The notes under the pieces were generated by a model. The model saw only the letters and a program-made list of their open reading frames with translations, had not been told where the DNA came from and ran no database searches. Shown here piece by piece: positions 1 to 8,590 of a stretch of DNA of 64,000 nt. Source of the DNA: a virus. The translations under genes and the position numbers were made by a program. Position 1 is the stretch's first letter, and every line of letters begins with the position of its first letter. The stretch covers positions 62,366 through 126,365 of IMG/VR virus record IMGVR_UViG_3300030328_002122; one strand, written 5' to 3'.

Positions 1-1434
1 GGTGATTGCATTGAACAAATGCAAAAATTAATTGATGATGGTGTACAAGTAGATTCTGTAGTTACAGATCCACCTTATCATCTTACATCTATTGTAGAAA
101 GATTTGGTAAAGAAGGTTCTGCACCAGCACAAGAAGGAACTGATGGTGCATTTGCACGAGCATCAAAAGGTTTTATGGGTAAAGAATGGGATGGTGGAGA
201 TATTGCATTTCGTCAAGAAACTTGGGAACTTGCATATAAACTTTTGAAGCCAGGTGGACATTTACTTGCCTTTTCTGCATCTAGAAATTATCATAGAATG
301 GCAGTTGCAATAGAAGATGCTGGTTTTGAAATTCGTGACCAAATTATGTGGATATATGGAAGTGGTTTTCCAAAGAGTTTGAATATAGGAAAGGGTGTTG
401 ATAAGAAACAAGGTAATGAGAGAGAAGTTGTGGGAACAATAGAAAGAGGTAGTGTTGAAGATGCGATTGCAAAGGGTGTAGGATATACTGCTGACCCAGC
501 AAATCAAAACAACAAAGCGATATTTGGATATGGAACTGAAACATTAACAAAAGGTAATTCTGAATGGGAAGGTTGGGGTACTGCACTTAAGCCTGCACAC
601 GAACCTATTGTGATGGCAAGAAAACCTTTATCAGAAAAGTCTATTGTAGATAATGTATTGAAACATGGAACTGGTGGTATTAATATTGATGGCTGTAGAA
701 TAGAAGGTAATGATGCAAAATATCCAGATACGAATCCAGATTTTCGTGATCAAGGTAAAAAGTCAAAAGAGGCTATAGGTATTAATAAACTAAGTTTTGG
801 TCAAGTGCAAGATGCAAAAAGAAAAGAAATAGAAAAAGAAGAAAATAATCTTGGTAGATTCCCTGCTAATGTAATGCATGATGGTAGTGATGTTGTGGAA
901 GATATATTTCCAACGACTTCTAAATCTGCTGGTGGTGGTGGAAGTAAAACTGTAAGTCCAAGTGATAATGTTTATCAAGGTGGTTGGGGTCATAAGGAAT
1001 ATGATAAGACAGTTGGTTTTGGAGATGAGGGTTCAGCTGCAAGATATTTCTATTGTCCAAAGGTATCGAAAGAGGAAAGAAATAGAGGATTAGACCATCT
1101 ACCAACAAAGAAAACGTCAAGTATGTCTGGACGCAGAGATGCACATGATATGGAAGGATATAGTATAGACAATGATGTTACAGGAAGATTTGTAACAGAA
1201 AGAAAGAATGTACACCCTACAGTAAAACCAATTGAACTGATGAAATATCTTTGTAGATTAGTTACACCAAAAGGCGGTACAGTTCTTGATCCATTTATGG
1301 GAAGTGGTTCTACAGGAATGGCTGCAAAAGATGAGGGTTTTGATTTTATCGGTATTGAAAAAGAAGAAGAGTATTTTGAAATCTCACAATCAAGAATTAA
1401 AGTTACTGCACCTTTAATGGAATTTTTCTCTTGA
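1..1434 (+). CDS. Site-specific DNA methyltransferase (N6-adenine/N4-cytosine type), 5' end outside window
   Basis: The reading frame is open from base 1 (G-D-C-I-E-Q before the first ATG at 19), so the gene begins upstream of the window. The catalytic motif IV (TDPPYH, about residue 20 after that ATG) precedes the SAM-binding motif I (LDPFMGSGSTGMAA) near the C-terminus. This order (IV before I) is that of the beta-class N6_N4_Mtase family. The TVKP segment just upstream of motif I is also typical. The long middle region would hold the target recognition domain. No cognate restriction endonuclease is seen here, so a solitary phage methylase protecting or marking phage DNA is most likely (inference). 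It is followed by a new promoter, so it ends its own transcription unit. Confidence 0.9.
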   Translation, partial: GDCIEQMQKLIDDGVQVDSVVTDPPYHLTSIVERFGKEGSAPAQEGTDGAFARASKGFMGKEWDGGDIAFRQETWELAYKLLKPGGHLLAFSASRNYHRMAVAIEDAGFEIRDQIMWIYGSGFPKSLNIGKGVDKKQGNEREVVGTIERGSVEDAIAKGVGYTADPANQNNKAIFGYGTETLTKGNSEWEGWGTALKPAHEPIVMARKPLSEKSIVDNVLKHGTGGINIDGCRIEGNDAKYPDTNPDFRDQGKKSKEAIGINKLSFGQVQDAKRKEIEKEENNLGRFPANVMHDGSDVVEDIFPTTSKSAGGGGSKTVSPSDNVYQGGWGHKEYDKTVGFGDEGSAARYFYCPKVSKEERNRGLDHLPTKKTSSMSGRRDAHDMEGYSIDNDVTGRFVTERKNVHPTVKPIELMKYLCRLVTPKGGTVLDPFMGSGSTGMAAKDEGFDFIGIEKEEEYFEISQSRIKVTAPLMEFFS

Positions 1435-1453
1435 AATTAGTTTTAAAAACATA

Positions 1454-1482
1454 TTGACAATGTTATTAGAACATGATATAGT
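1454..1482 (+). promoter_or_regulatory. sigma70-type promoter upstream of DUF932 gene
   Basis: TTGACA (1454-1459), exactly 17 bp, then TATAGT (1477-1482). The DUF932 gene starts at 1520 behind an AGAGGA ribosome binding site. The same -35/17/-10 layout recurs across the window. Confidence 0.75.
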
Positions 1483-1519
1483 GATTCTATAATCAATTGA
1501 ATAGAGGAAAATATAGATA

Positions 1520-2470
1520 ATGGCTCATGAATTAGAAATAGTAGATGGAAAAGCACAAATGGCATATGTTGGTGAATTGCCATGGCATGGTCTTGGTACT
1601 AAAGTAGAAAATGATATTACACCAGACCAATTCCAAAAAGTTGCTGGACTAGATTGGACAGTTGAAAAACAAGATATGTATACTGTCAATGGTGTTAAAG
1701 TGCCTAATAAACAAGCACTAGTTCGTTCATCTGATAATAAAGTTTTAGATACTGTAGGTTCTGGTTGGAATCCAGTTCAAAACTCTGAAGCATTTGATTT
1801 TTTCCAAGAGTATGTAATGGCTGGTGACATGGAAATGCACACAGCAGGATCACTAAAAGATGGTCAGTTAGTTTGGGCACTTGCAAAAACAAACGAATCT
1901 TTTGAGTTATTTAAGGGTGATGTTACAGAGAATTTCTTTCTGTTTACTAATCCACATCAGTTTGGAAAAGCAATCAATATTAGAATGACACCAATTCGTG
2001 TTGTTTGTAATAATACTTTAACTTTATCGTTGTCTATAAAGTCTGATAATATGGTTACTGTAAATCATAGAAAAGAATTTGATGTAGAAGAAGTTAAAGA
2101 ACAAATGGGTATTGCCAGAGAAAAAATGGAACAATACAAGTCAATGGCTGAGTTTCTTGGATCTAAAAGATATTCACCAGATAATGTAGTAAACTACTTC
2201 AACGAAGTATTTGGTTCACCTACAAAATCAGATGATAAGATCTTTACATCTAGAAATGCAAAAATTGCCCATGAAAATTTACAAGAACAGCCTGGTTCTG
2301 AATTTGCAGAAGGTTCATGGTGGCAGGCATTTAATTCTGTAACTCACATGACAGATCACTTGCAAGGTAGAAGTACTGATGGTAGGTTAACATCTGCATG
2401 GTATGGTCGAAACAGAAAAGTAAAATTAAAGGCTCTTGACAAAGCTCTTGAGTACGCAGAAAAAGTTTAA
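1520..2470 (+). CDS. DUF932 family (phage/plasmid-like protein)
   Basis: 316 residues. The N-terminus (MAHELEI, then LPWHGLGTKV) and the later RVVCNNTL segment are the hallmarks of the DUF932 phage/plasmid-like family, found in many T4-like phages and plasmids. Its biochemical role is unknown. It may act on DNA, because homologues often sit next to recombination or anti-restriction genes (inference). There are no membrane segments or signal peptide. It stands alone between promoters at 1454 and 2489, which suggests a separately controlled early gene. Confidence 0.85.
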   Translation: MAHELEIVDGKAQMAYVGELPWHGLGTKVENDITPDQFQKVAGLDWTVEKQDMYTVNGVKVPNKQALVRSSDNKVLDTVGSGWNPVQNSEAFDFFQEYVMAGDMEMHTAGSLKDGQLVWALAKTNESFELFKGDVTENFFLFTNPHQFGKAINIRMTPIRVVCNNTLTLSLSIKSDNMVTVNHRKEFDVEEVKEQMGIAREKMEQYKSMAEFLGSKRYSPDNVVNYFNEVFGSPTKSDDKIFTSRNAKIAHENLQEQPGSEFAEGSWWQAFNSVTHMTDHLQGRSTDGRLTSAWYGRNRKVKLKALDKALEYAEKV

Positions 2471-2488
2471 AAAAGTTTTGTATAGGGG

Positions 2489-2520
2489 TTGACTTTTCTA
2501 AGTTAATCCCTATATAAATA
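2489..2520 (+). promoter_or_regulatory. Combined sigma70-like and T4-late-like promoter for hsp20
   Basis: TTGACT at 2489-2494 lies 16-18 bp from TATATA/TATAAA at 2511-2518. The -10 overlaps a perfect T4 late-promoter octamer TATAAATA at 2513-2520. The hsp20 gene follows at 2580 behind AAGGAG. The overlap suggests both early and late expression. Confidence 0.6.
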
Positions 2521-2579
2521 ATAGTGATAGATGCTTTATAGGTCTATCATATTAATCTTGCTTAATAAAGGAGATAGCA

Positions 2580-3026
2580 ATGACAAACTTAAGCACTTTT
2601 AGAAACGCACTTCAAGCGTTTGACGTAAATCACTTAACACCTTATGCAGTTGGATTTGATCGACAATTTGATAGATTGTGGGATTATGCAAATCATCAAG
2701 CAGAATCAACAGGTTTTCCACCTTATAATATTGTGAAAGATGGTGACTACAAATTTACTATTGAAATGGCCTTGGCTGGATATAGTAAAGATGATATTGA
2801 GGTAGAAATCGCAGAAGGCGTCTTATCAATTAAATCTATTAAAGAATCAAAAGATGAAGATGATAAACTTTATCGTGGTATTGCAACAAGAAACTTTACA
2901 AGAAAATTTACTCTTGCAGATGATATTGTTGTAAATGGTGGTTCATTAAAAGATGGTATGCTTTCTATTAAATTAGAAAGAGTAATACCAGAGGAAAAGA
3001 AACCTCGTTTAATTGATATCAAGTAA
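2580..3026 (+). CDS. hsp20: Small heat shock protein Hsp20 (alpha-crystallin family)
   Basis: 148 residues. The alpha-crystallin domain spans about residues 45-140 and matches IbpA-type chaperones: PPYNIVKDGDYKFTIEMALAG opens it (shown to 20 residues or so), then the strand VLSIKS and the segment FTRKFTLAD. Such holdases keep unfolding proteins soluble. Phage Hsp20 is common in marine T4-like myoviruses, where it may assist virion assembly (inference). A strong RBS (AAGGAG) precedes the ATG. The gene is monocistronic: promoter at 2489-2520, terminator immediately after. Confidence 0.93.
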   Translation: MTNLSTFRNALQAFDVNHLTPYAVGFDRQFDRLWDYANHQAESTGFPPYNIVKDGDYKFTIEMALAGYSKDDIEVEIAEGVLSIKSIKESKDEDDKLYRGIATRNFTRKFTLADDIVVNGGSLKDGMLSIKLERVIPEEKKPRLIDIK

Positions 3027-3036
3027 TTGTTATCTG

Positions 3037-3064
3037 AAAGTGCCTCTTGACAGAGGCACTTTTT
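3037..3064 (+). terminator. Rho-independent terminator after hsp20
   Basis: An 11-bp perfect stem (AAAGTGCCTCT at 3037-3047 with its complement at 3052-3062), a 4-nt loop, then a T run. The loop side contains the TTGACA of the next promoter. Confidence 0.9.
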
Positions 3065-3075
3065 TATGTTATAGT
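3047..3075 (+). promoter_or_regulatory. sigma70-type promoter for the clamp/loader operon, nested in terminator
   Basis: TTGACA at 3047-3052, 17-bp spacer, TATAGT at 3070-3075. The -35 box is the loop of the hsp20 terminator hairpin, so termination and re-initiation share the same bases. The first gene downstream starts at 3107 behind TTGGAGAG. Confidence 0.75.
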
Positions 3076-3106
3076 ATAAGTAGTATGTGAAATTTTTGGA
3101 GAGATT

Positions 3107-3382
3107 ATGAAAAAACTACAATATCGTTATAATGAAGAACAAATTCTTAATGAATTAAAGTCGTATGTAGACAAAACATATGACGCACATTATTCCCACA
3201 ACAAATTTCAAGCATCAGAATTTATCATGGACAGCGGCCATGGCGAAGGTTTTTGTATCGGAAATGTGATGAAATACGCACAACGATATGGAAAAAAACA
3301 AGGAAGAAATAGAAATGACTTGTTTAAAATAGTACATTATGGTATAATGGCAATCTATAATCATGACAAATATAAGGAGTGA
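3107..3382 (+). CDS. DUF3310 family small phage protein
   Basis: 91 residues. The pattern FCIGNVMKYAQRYGKKQGRN followed by DLFKIVHYGIMAI is the DUF3310 signature (FCxGNxxKYxxR...DLxKxxxY). This family is scattered through dsDNA phages and is sometimes annotated as nucleotide-kinase-like; its activity is unproven. It is the first gene of the replication operon and overlaps the ribosome binding site of gp45. Confidence 0.75.
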   Translation: MKKLQYRYNEEQILNELKSYVDKTYDAHYSHNKFQASEFIMDSGHGEGFCIGNVMKYAQRYGKKQGRNRNDLFKIVHYGIMAIYNHDKYKE

Positions 3383-3384
3383 AC

Positions 3385-4044
3385 ATGAATCTTAGTAATG
3401 ATACAAGAGAAGTTTTAAAAAACTTTTCATCTATTAATCAAAACCTAATGGTTAATAGTGGTAATGTGATTGGAACTATGTCTGCAATGAAAAACATTGT
3501 TGCAAAAGCAACGATACCAGACACGTTTCAAAATGAATTTGCAATATATGATTTGAATGAATTTTTATCTGCACTTTCTTTATTTAAAAAACCATCACTT
3601 AACTTTTCAGATAAAAGTGTAAAGTTAGATGAAGAGGGTGGTGGAAGTTCTCTTAACTATTTCTTTAGTGATCCATCTATTGTTACATCACCAAAGACAG
3701 ATATAACTATGCCTTCGGTAGATGTTGAGTTTACATTTACACAAGATACTTTTAATCAAATTATGAAAGCATCAGCTGTTCTTGGTACACCAGATGTTGA
3801 AGTAAAAGGTACTGCTGGTGGTGATGTTAATCTTGTGGTAACAGACCGAAAGAATGATACATCAAATGATTTTAGTATGAAAGTTGGTGAAAACTCATCA
3901 AGTACATTTTCACATTTCTTTAAAGTTGAAAATCTAAAACTTTTAAGTGGTGACTATAATGTACAAGTTTCCAATAAGGGAATATCTCATTTTAAAAATA
4001 TATCAAAGGATATAGAATACTTTATCGCTCTTGAAGCTTCCTAA
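3385..4044 (+). CDS. gp45: Sliding clamp, DNA polymerase accessory protein gp45
   Basis: About 219 residues, similar in length to T4 gp45 (228). The N-terminus (LSNDTREVLKNFSSINQNL) and the FAIYDLNEFLSAL segment are diagnostic of T4-type clamps. The trimeric ring encircles DNA, tethers gp43, and in T4 also activates late transcription with gp33 and gp55. An upstream in-frame GTG at 3379 lies inside the AAGGAG ribosome binding site (3374-3379), so ATG 3385, five bases further on, is the better start. The next genes encode its loader. Confidence 0.95.
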   Translation: MNLSNDTREVLKNFSSINQNLMVNSGNVIGTMSAMKNIVAKATIPDTFQNEFAIYDLNEFLSALSLFKKPSLNFSDKSVKLDEEGGGSSLNYFFSDPSIVTSPKTDITMPSVDVEFTFTQDTFNQIMKASAVLGTPDVEVKGTAGGDVNLVVTDRKNDTSNDFSMKVGENSSSTFSHFFKVENLKLLSGDYNVQVSNKGISHFKNISKDIEYFIALEAS

Positions 4045-4059
4045 GTTTAGGAGTATATA

Positions 4060-4998
4060 ATGAATGATGTGATTTTGTGGGTGGAAAAATATCGTCCATC
4101 CAAAATAAGTGATTGTATTCTTACAGATGATCTCAAAACAACTTTTCAAACATTTGTAAATGATGGGTTTATTCCTAATTTATTATTGTCTGGTGGGCCT
4201 GGTGTAGGTAAAACAACAATTGCAAAAGCAATGTTGAAAGAACTAGATGTAACTTACATGATGATAAATGGTTCTGAAGAGTCTGGTATTGATGTTCTTA
4301 GGAATAAAATTAAAAACTTTGCCTCAACTGTTTCTATGGATGGTAAAAGAAAATTTGTAATTCTAGATGAGGCAGATTATCTAAATCCACAATCAACTCA
4401 ACCAGCATTGCGTAATTTTATGGAAGAGTTTCATAAGAATTGTGGATTTATTCTTACTTGTAATTTTAAGAATCGTATTATAGAACCACTACATAGTAGA
4501 TGTTCTGGAATTGAATTTCGTATTCCAACTACTCAAAAACCAATACTTGCTAATGAGTTCTTTAAAAGAGTTACTACTATTCTACAAGAAGAAAATGTTG
4601 AGTTTAATACAAAAGTTGTTCAAGAGATTGTTATAAAATACTTTCCAGATTGGAGAAGAGTTCTAAACGAACTACAAAGATATTCTGCAACTGGAGCAAT
4701 CGATTCTGGCATATTAGTAAATATATCAGAAACAAACATGAAAGATTTGGTATCTTTTTTAAAAGATAGGGATTTTAAATCCATACGTAAGTGGGTTAAA
4801 AATAACTTGGATAATGATCCATCAAGAATATATCGAAAAATTTATGATACATTGTATGATGAGGTTGAACCAACTTCAGTTCCACGTTTGGTTATGGTAC
4901 TTGCAGATTATTCTTATAAGTCAGCTTTTGTTGCAGACCAAGAGATTAATATGCTTGCGTTTATGTATGAAGCATTTGGAGAAATAAGTTTCAAATGA
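4060..4998 (+). CDS. gp44: Clamp loader large subunit gp44 (AAA+ ATPase)
   Basis: 312 residues (T4: 319). It opens with WVEKYRPSKISDCIL, typical of RFC-like loaders. Walker A is GGPGVGKTT at about residues 45-53 and Walker B is VILDEADYL at about 101-109. The sensor region contains the arginine-finger segment HSRCSGIEFR. With gp62 it opens and loads the gp45 ring using ATP. The stop overlaps the gp62 start (ATGA), implying translational coupling. Confidence 0.96.
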   Translation: MNDVILWVEKYRPSKISDCILTDDLKTTFQTFVNDGFIPNLLLSGGPGVGKTTIAKAMLKELDVTYMMINGSEESGIDVLRNKIKNFASTVSMDGKRKFVILDEADYLNPQSTQPALRNFMEEFHKNCGFILTCNFKNRIIEPLHSRCSGIEFRIPTTQKPILANEFFKRVTTILQEENVEFNTKVVQEIVIKYFPDWRRVLNELQRYSATGAIDSGILVNISETNMKDLVSFLKDRDFKSIRKWVKNNLDNDPSRIYRKIYDTLYDEVEPTSVPRLVMVLADYSYKSAFVADQEINMLAFMYEAFGEISFK

Positions 4999-5384
4999 GT
5001 TATGAACTTAAAGAGTATTTAAAAAGTATTAATCGAACAAAGGAAAATCTGATGGATTCAGATGATCCTATGTGGGAAAAGAAATATTTACCATATATCG
5101 TTAATAAATGTCTTGCACCATTTACAGACACAATTATGTTTGTGAATGTAATGAATGGACATCACCACCTAGATAAAAAACTACAATATGATTTTTTACT
5201 AAATATACTTAGACCTAAAAATAGATACGAGCCTTGGTCAAGAGGCCGAAAATTAAAAGACTTGGAGTTTGTAAAAGAATATTATGGTTATAGTAATGAA
5301 AAGGCTAAAGTTGCTCTTCAGATACTTAGTAATGACCAGATAAAAACTATCAAGAATAGTTTGAGTAAAGGTGGAAGAAAATGA
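4995..5384 (+). CDS. gp62: Clamp loader small subunit gp62
   Basis: 129 residues, shorter than T4 gp62 (187). Position carries much of the assignment: it lies between gp44 and regA, with 4-bp overlaps on both sides, exactly as in T4. The segment KKYLPYIVNKCLAPFTDTIMF and the later LDKKLQYDFLLNILRPKNR match marine T4-like gp62 proteins. It is the non-ATPase subunit of the loader complex. Confidence 0.88.
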   Translation: MSYELKEYLKSINRTKENLMDSDDPMWEKKYLPYIVNKCLAPFTDTIMFVNVMNGHHHLDKKLQYDFLLNILRPKNRYEPWSRGRKLKDLEFVKEYYGYSNEKAKVALQILSNDQIKTIKNSLSKGGRK

Positions 5385-5785
5385 ACAATATTGAATGGCA
5401 TCAAGATAAGATGCTAGAAGTAAAACTAAAAGAACCAGATGACTTTCTAAAGGTTCGTGAAACATTATCTAGGATTGGTGTTGCATCTCGTAAAGAGAGA
5501 AAACTATATCAATCATGTCATATACTTCATAAACAAGGTAGATATTTCATAGTGCATTTTAAAGAATTATTTGCACTTGATGGTAAAGGTACAAACATTT
5601 CAGAGAATGATGTATCTAGACGAAACTCTATTGCATCTCTTTTGAGTGATTGGGGTTTAGTTGAAATAATTGGTGATAGTGAACCAAAAGCACCATTGTC
5701 GCAAATCAAAGTTATTTCTTTTAAAGAAAAACATGAATGGACATTGGAAACAAAGTATAACATAGGGAAGAAAAAACTAGATTAG
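5381..5785 (+). CDS. regA: RegA translational repressor
   Basis: 134 residues (T4: 122). It matches RegA in LKEPDDFLKVRETLSRIGVA near the N-terminus, CHILHKQGRYFIVHFKELFA in the middle and RRNSIASLLSDWGL after it. In T4, RegA binds the initiation regions of early mRNAs, including gp44 and gp45, and represses their translation. It directly follows gp62, as in T4, so it probably controls its own operon. Confidence 0.95.
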   Translation: MNNIEWHQDKMLEVKLKEPDDFLKVRETLSRIGVASRKERKLYQSCHILHKQGRYFIVHFKELFALDGKGTNISENDVSRRNSIASLLSDWGLVEIIGDSEPKAPLSQIKVISFKEKHEWTLETKYNIGKKKLD

Positions 5786-5793
5786 GAGTCGTT

Positions 5794-6045
5794 ATGAAAT
5801 TCAGAGATAAGATGATTAAAGCCATGAAAGACCACGCAAAAGGTCATATAGCCAAACACGCTATGAATGTCGAAGTCTACTTTAGAAATGCAGCTGGAAT
5901 TGGTGGAAAAGATAATGCAGATATTTTGGAAGAGGTAGAAAAAGAACTTGATGTAGTTGCAAGATACCATGACCAAATAGAAATGTTGGATAGGTATTTT
6001 GTAGATGAATCTACACAAGAAACTTTATTTGAAGATATGAATTGA
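5794..6045 (+). CDS. Small conserved phage protein between regA and gp43
   Basis: 83 residues, no domain recognised with certainty. It is charged and mostly helical: a basic N-terminal helix (MKFRDKMIKAMKDHAKGHIA), then NVEVYFRNAAGIGGKD and an acidic helix ending in YHDQIEMLDRYF. Similar small proteins occur next to regA and the polymerase gene in marine T4-like phages. It has a GGAG ribosome binding site, and its stop codon lies inside the -35 box of the polymerase promoter. Confidence 0.7.
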   Translation: MKFRDKMIKAMKDHAKGHIAKHAMNVEVYFRNAAGIGGKDNADILEEVEKELDVVARYHDQIEMLDRYFVDESTQETLFEDMN

Positions 6046-6070
6046 CAATTACACTAAAAAGTGATATAAC
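6042..6070 (+). promoter_or_regulatory. sigma70-type promoter for DNA polymerase
   Basis: TTGACA (6042-6047), 17-bp spacer, TATAAC (6065-6070). The polymerase ATG is only seven bases after the -10, so transcription from this promoter would begin at or next to the start codon. No Shine-Dalgarno sequence is visible. Confidence 0.7.
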
Positions 6071-6076
6071 TATATT

Positions 6077-8590
6077 ATGAAATTTTATACTCATGTTGCC
6101 CAATGGGGTAACAATCTACTAGTTCGTGCAGTTGAGAATGGTGTTCGTTCAAACTTCAAAGTAAAGTATGAACCTACACTATTTGTTCCTGTAACAAAAG
6201 AAACTAATTGGAAAACATTGGATAATCGTAATGTCAATCCAATGAAGTTTCTTACAATCAAAGAAGCAAAAGAGTTTGTACAACAATATGAAAGTCAACC
6301 ACATTTAGTTTGTGGTATGACACAGTTTCCATATTCATACATATCTGAAACATATCCTAATCAAATACAATATGATACATCTCTACTTAGAATTGTAACG
6401 ATTGATATTGAGGTTGAATGTGAGAATGGTTTTCCAAATGCAGATCAAGCTGCAGAACCTATGTTATCTATTACTATCAAGAAACATGACACAGGTAAGA
6501 TTATTGTTTGGGGTTTACATGAGTATCATAATGACAGAGAAGATGTAAAGTATATTCGTTGTCAAAACGAAAGAGAACTTCTCACACAATTTTTGAATTG
6601 GTGGGAACATGACTATCCAGATATAATCACTGGTTGGAATACAGAGTTTTTTGATATTCCATATCTATGTAATCGCATCAATACTGTACTTGGTGAAGAT
6701 GCAGTTCGTAAACTTTCGCCGTGGGGTATTGTCAGTTCTAGATTAGTTAATAGTGGGTTTGGTAAGAAAGATCAAGTGTATGATATTGTTGGTGTTGAAG
6801 AGATAGATTATCTACAACTATATCGTAAGTTTACTTATTCTGCACAAGAGTCATACAGACTAGATCATATTGCATTTGTTGAACTGGGTGAACGTAAAGA
6901 TGAAAACCCATATGAAACATTTCGTGATTGGTACACAAAAGATTATCAATCATTCTTAGACTATAATATTCAAGACGTTGAACTTGTTGATCGTATTGAT
7001 GATAAGATGAAATTGATTGACCTTATATTGACTATGACCTATGAGGCTAAAGTTAATATGTCTGATTCATTTACATCTGTTAAGTATTGGGATATTCTTA
7101 TATACAATCATCTACTTAAAAATAATATTGTTATACCACAGAAACCATCAACAAAGAATAAGTCTGAAAAGTATGTTGGTGCATATGTGAAAGAGCCTCA
7201 AGTAGGACAACACAAATGGGTATTATCTTTTGACCTAAACAGTTTGTATCCACATCTAATCATGCAGTATAATATATCACCAGAAACATTAGTAGATAAA
7301 ACTGTTAATTTAGGTAAAAATCCTATTGATGATTTAGTTACAAAGAAAACTGGTTTAGATTCTTTCAAGGGAACTAACTATGCATTGACACCAAATGGTG
7401 CAATGTTTAAAAAAGATAAACAAGGGTTTCTTGCAAAGATGATGCAAGATATGTATGATGATCGTACTATTTACAAGAAGAAAATGTTAGATGCAAAACA
7501 GAAGTATGAAGATACAAAAGATCCAAAGTATCTCAAAGACATATCTAGGTTTAATAATATTCAGATGGCTCGTAAGATTTCTCTAAACTCTGCTTATGGT
7601 GCGATTGGTAACGAATGGTTTAGATACTATGAACTTATGATTGCAGAGGGTATTACAACTTCTGGTCAGTTAAGTATAAGATGGATTGAAAGAAAATTAA
7701 ACGAGTACATTAATAATGTTCTCAAAACAAGTAATAAAGATTATGTGATTGCATCAGATACAGATTCTGTTTATATCAGATTTGATGAGATTGTAAGTCA
7801 TGTATTCAAAGGCTGTAATGATACACAAAGGATTGTAAACTTTCTAGATAAGATTGCAAGTGAAAAGATAGAACCATTTATTGAAAAGTCCTATCAAGAA
7901 CTTGCAGATTATGTAAATGCATATGACCAAAAGATGCAAATGAAAAGAGAAGTGATTGCAGATAAAGGTATCTGGACAGCAAAGAAAAGATATATTCTAA
8001 ACGCATGGGATGTTGAGGGCGTTCGTTATCAAGAACCACAACTCAAAGTTATGGGCCAGGAGATGGTCAAGTCATCTACGCCTGCACCTTGTCGTGAAAA
8101 GATGAGAGAAGCAGTTAAGATTATTATGAGTGGAACTGAAAAAGATGTAAACAATTTTATTCAAGATTTTCGTGAAGAGTTTATGAAACTTCCACCAGAA
8201 GAGATTGCATTTCCAAGATCGGTAAATGGTTTAGGTAAATGGAGTAGTGGTCATGCAATATTTAAGAAAGGCTGTCCTATGCATTGTAAAGGTGCAATAT
8301 TGTATAATCATTTTTTAAAAGAGAAAAAACTTACAAACAAATATCCTTTAATACAAGAGGGTAATAAGATTAAATTTTTAAACATAAGAACACCAAATCC
8401 TATGTCATCTAATGTTATATCTTTCTTTACCAAACTACCAAAAGAACTTGACATTCACAAATATTTAGATTATGATATGCAGTACGAGAAGGCCTTTGTT
8501 GAACCTCTGACTTTTATTATGGATCAGATTGGTTGGAACATTGATCGTTCTTATGGAAAGCAAACTACACTTGAGGATTTCTTTAGTTGA
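6077..8590 (+). CDS. gp43: Family B DNA polymerase gp43
   Basis: 837 residues (T4: 898). The 3'-5' exonuclease has the ExoI motif TIDIEVE near residue 110 and NTEFFDIPYLCNRI further on. The polymerase motifs are DLNSLYPHLI (A), KISLNSAYGAIGN (B) and IASDTDSVYI (C, catalytic aspartates), followed by the KKRY motif. The C-terminus (QTTLEDFFS) resembles the clamp-binding tail of T4-type polymerases. The start is supported by the conserved beginning MKFYTHVAQWGNNLLVR. No intron or split is seen. The stop overlaps the next gene. Confidence 0.97.
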   Translation: MKFYTHVAQWGNNLLVRAVENGVRSNFKVKYEPTLFVPVTKETNWKTLDNRNVNPMKFLTIKEAKEFVQQYESQPHLVCGMTQFPYSYISETYPNQIQYDTSLLRIVTIDIEVECENGFPNADQAAEPMLSITIKKHDTGKIIVWGLHEYHNDREDVKYIRCQNERELLTQFLNWWEHDYPDIITGWNTEFFDIPYLCNRINTVLGEDAVRKLSPWGIVSSRLVNSGFGKKDQVYDIVGVEEIDYLQLYRKFTYSAQESYRLDHIAFVELGERKDENPYETFRDWYTKDYQSFLDYNIQDVELVDRIDDKMKLIDLILTMTYEAKVNMSDSFTSVKYWDILIYNHLLKNNIVIPQKPSTKNKSEKYVGAYVKEPQVGQHKWVLSFDLNSLYPHLIMQYNISPETLVDKTVNLGKNPIDDLVTKKTGLDSFKGTNYALTPNGAMFKKDKQGFLAKMMQDMYDDRTIYKKKMLDAKQKYEDTKDPKYLKDISRFNNIQMARKISLNSAYGAIGNEWFRYYELMIAEGITTSGQLSIRWIERKLNEYINNVLKTSNKDYVIASDTDSVYIRFDEIVSHVFKGCNDTQRIVNFLDKIASEKIEPFIEKSYQELADYVNAYDQKMQMKREVIADKGIWTAKKRYILNAWDVEGVRYQEPQLKVMGQEMVKSSTPAPCREKMREAVKIIMSGTEKDVNNFIQDFREEFMKLPPEEIAFPRSVNGLGKWSSGHAIFKKGCPMHCKGAILYNHFLKEKKLTNKYPLIQEGNKIKFLNIRTPNPMSSNVISFFTKLPKELDIHKYLDYDMQYEKAFVEPLTFIMDQIGWNIDRSYGKQTTLEDFFS

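Noticed and set aside
6077-8590. Split or intron-containing DNA polymerase gene, as in some T4-like phages
   Set aside because: All exonuclease and polymerase motifs occur in one uninterrupted frame with expected spacing.
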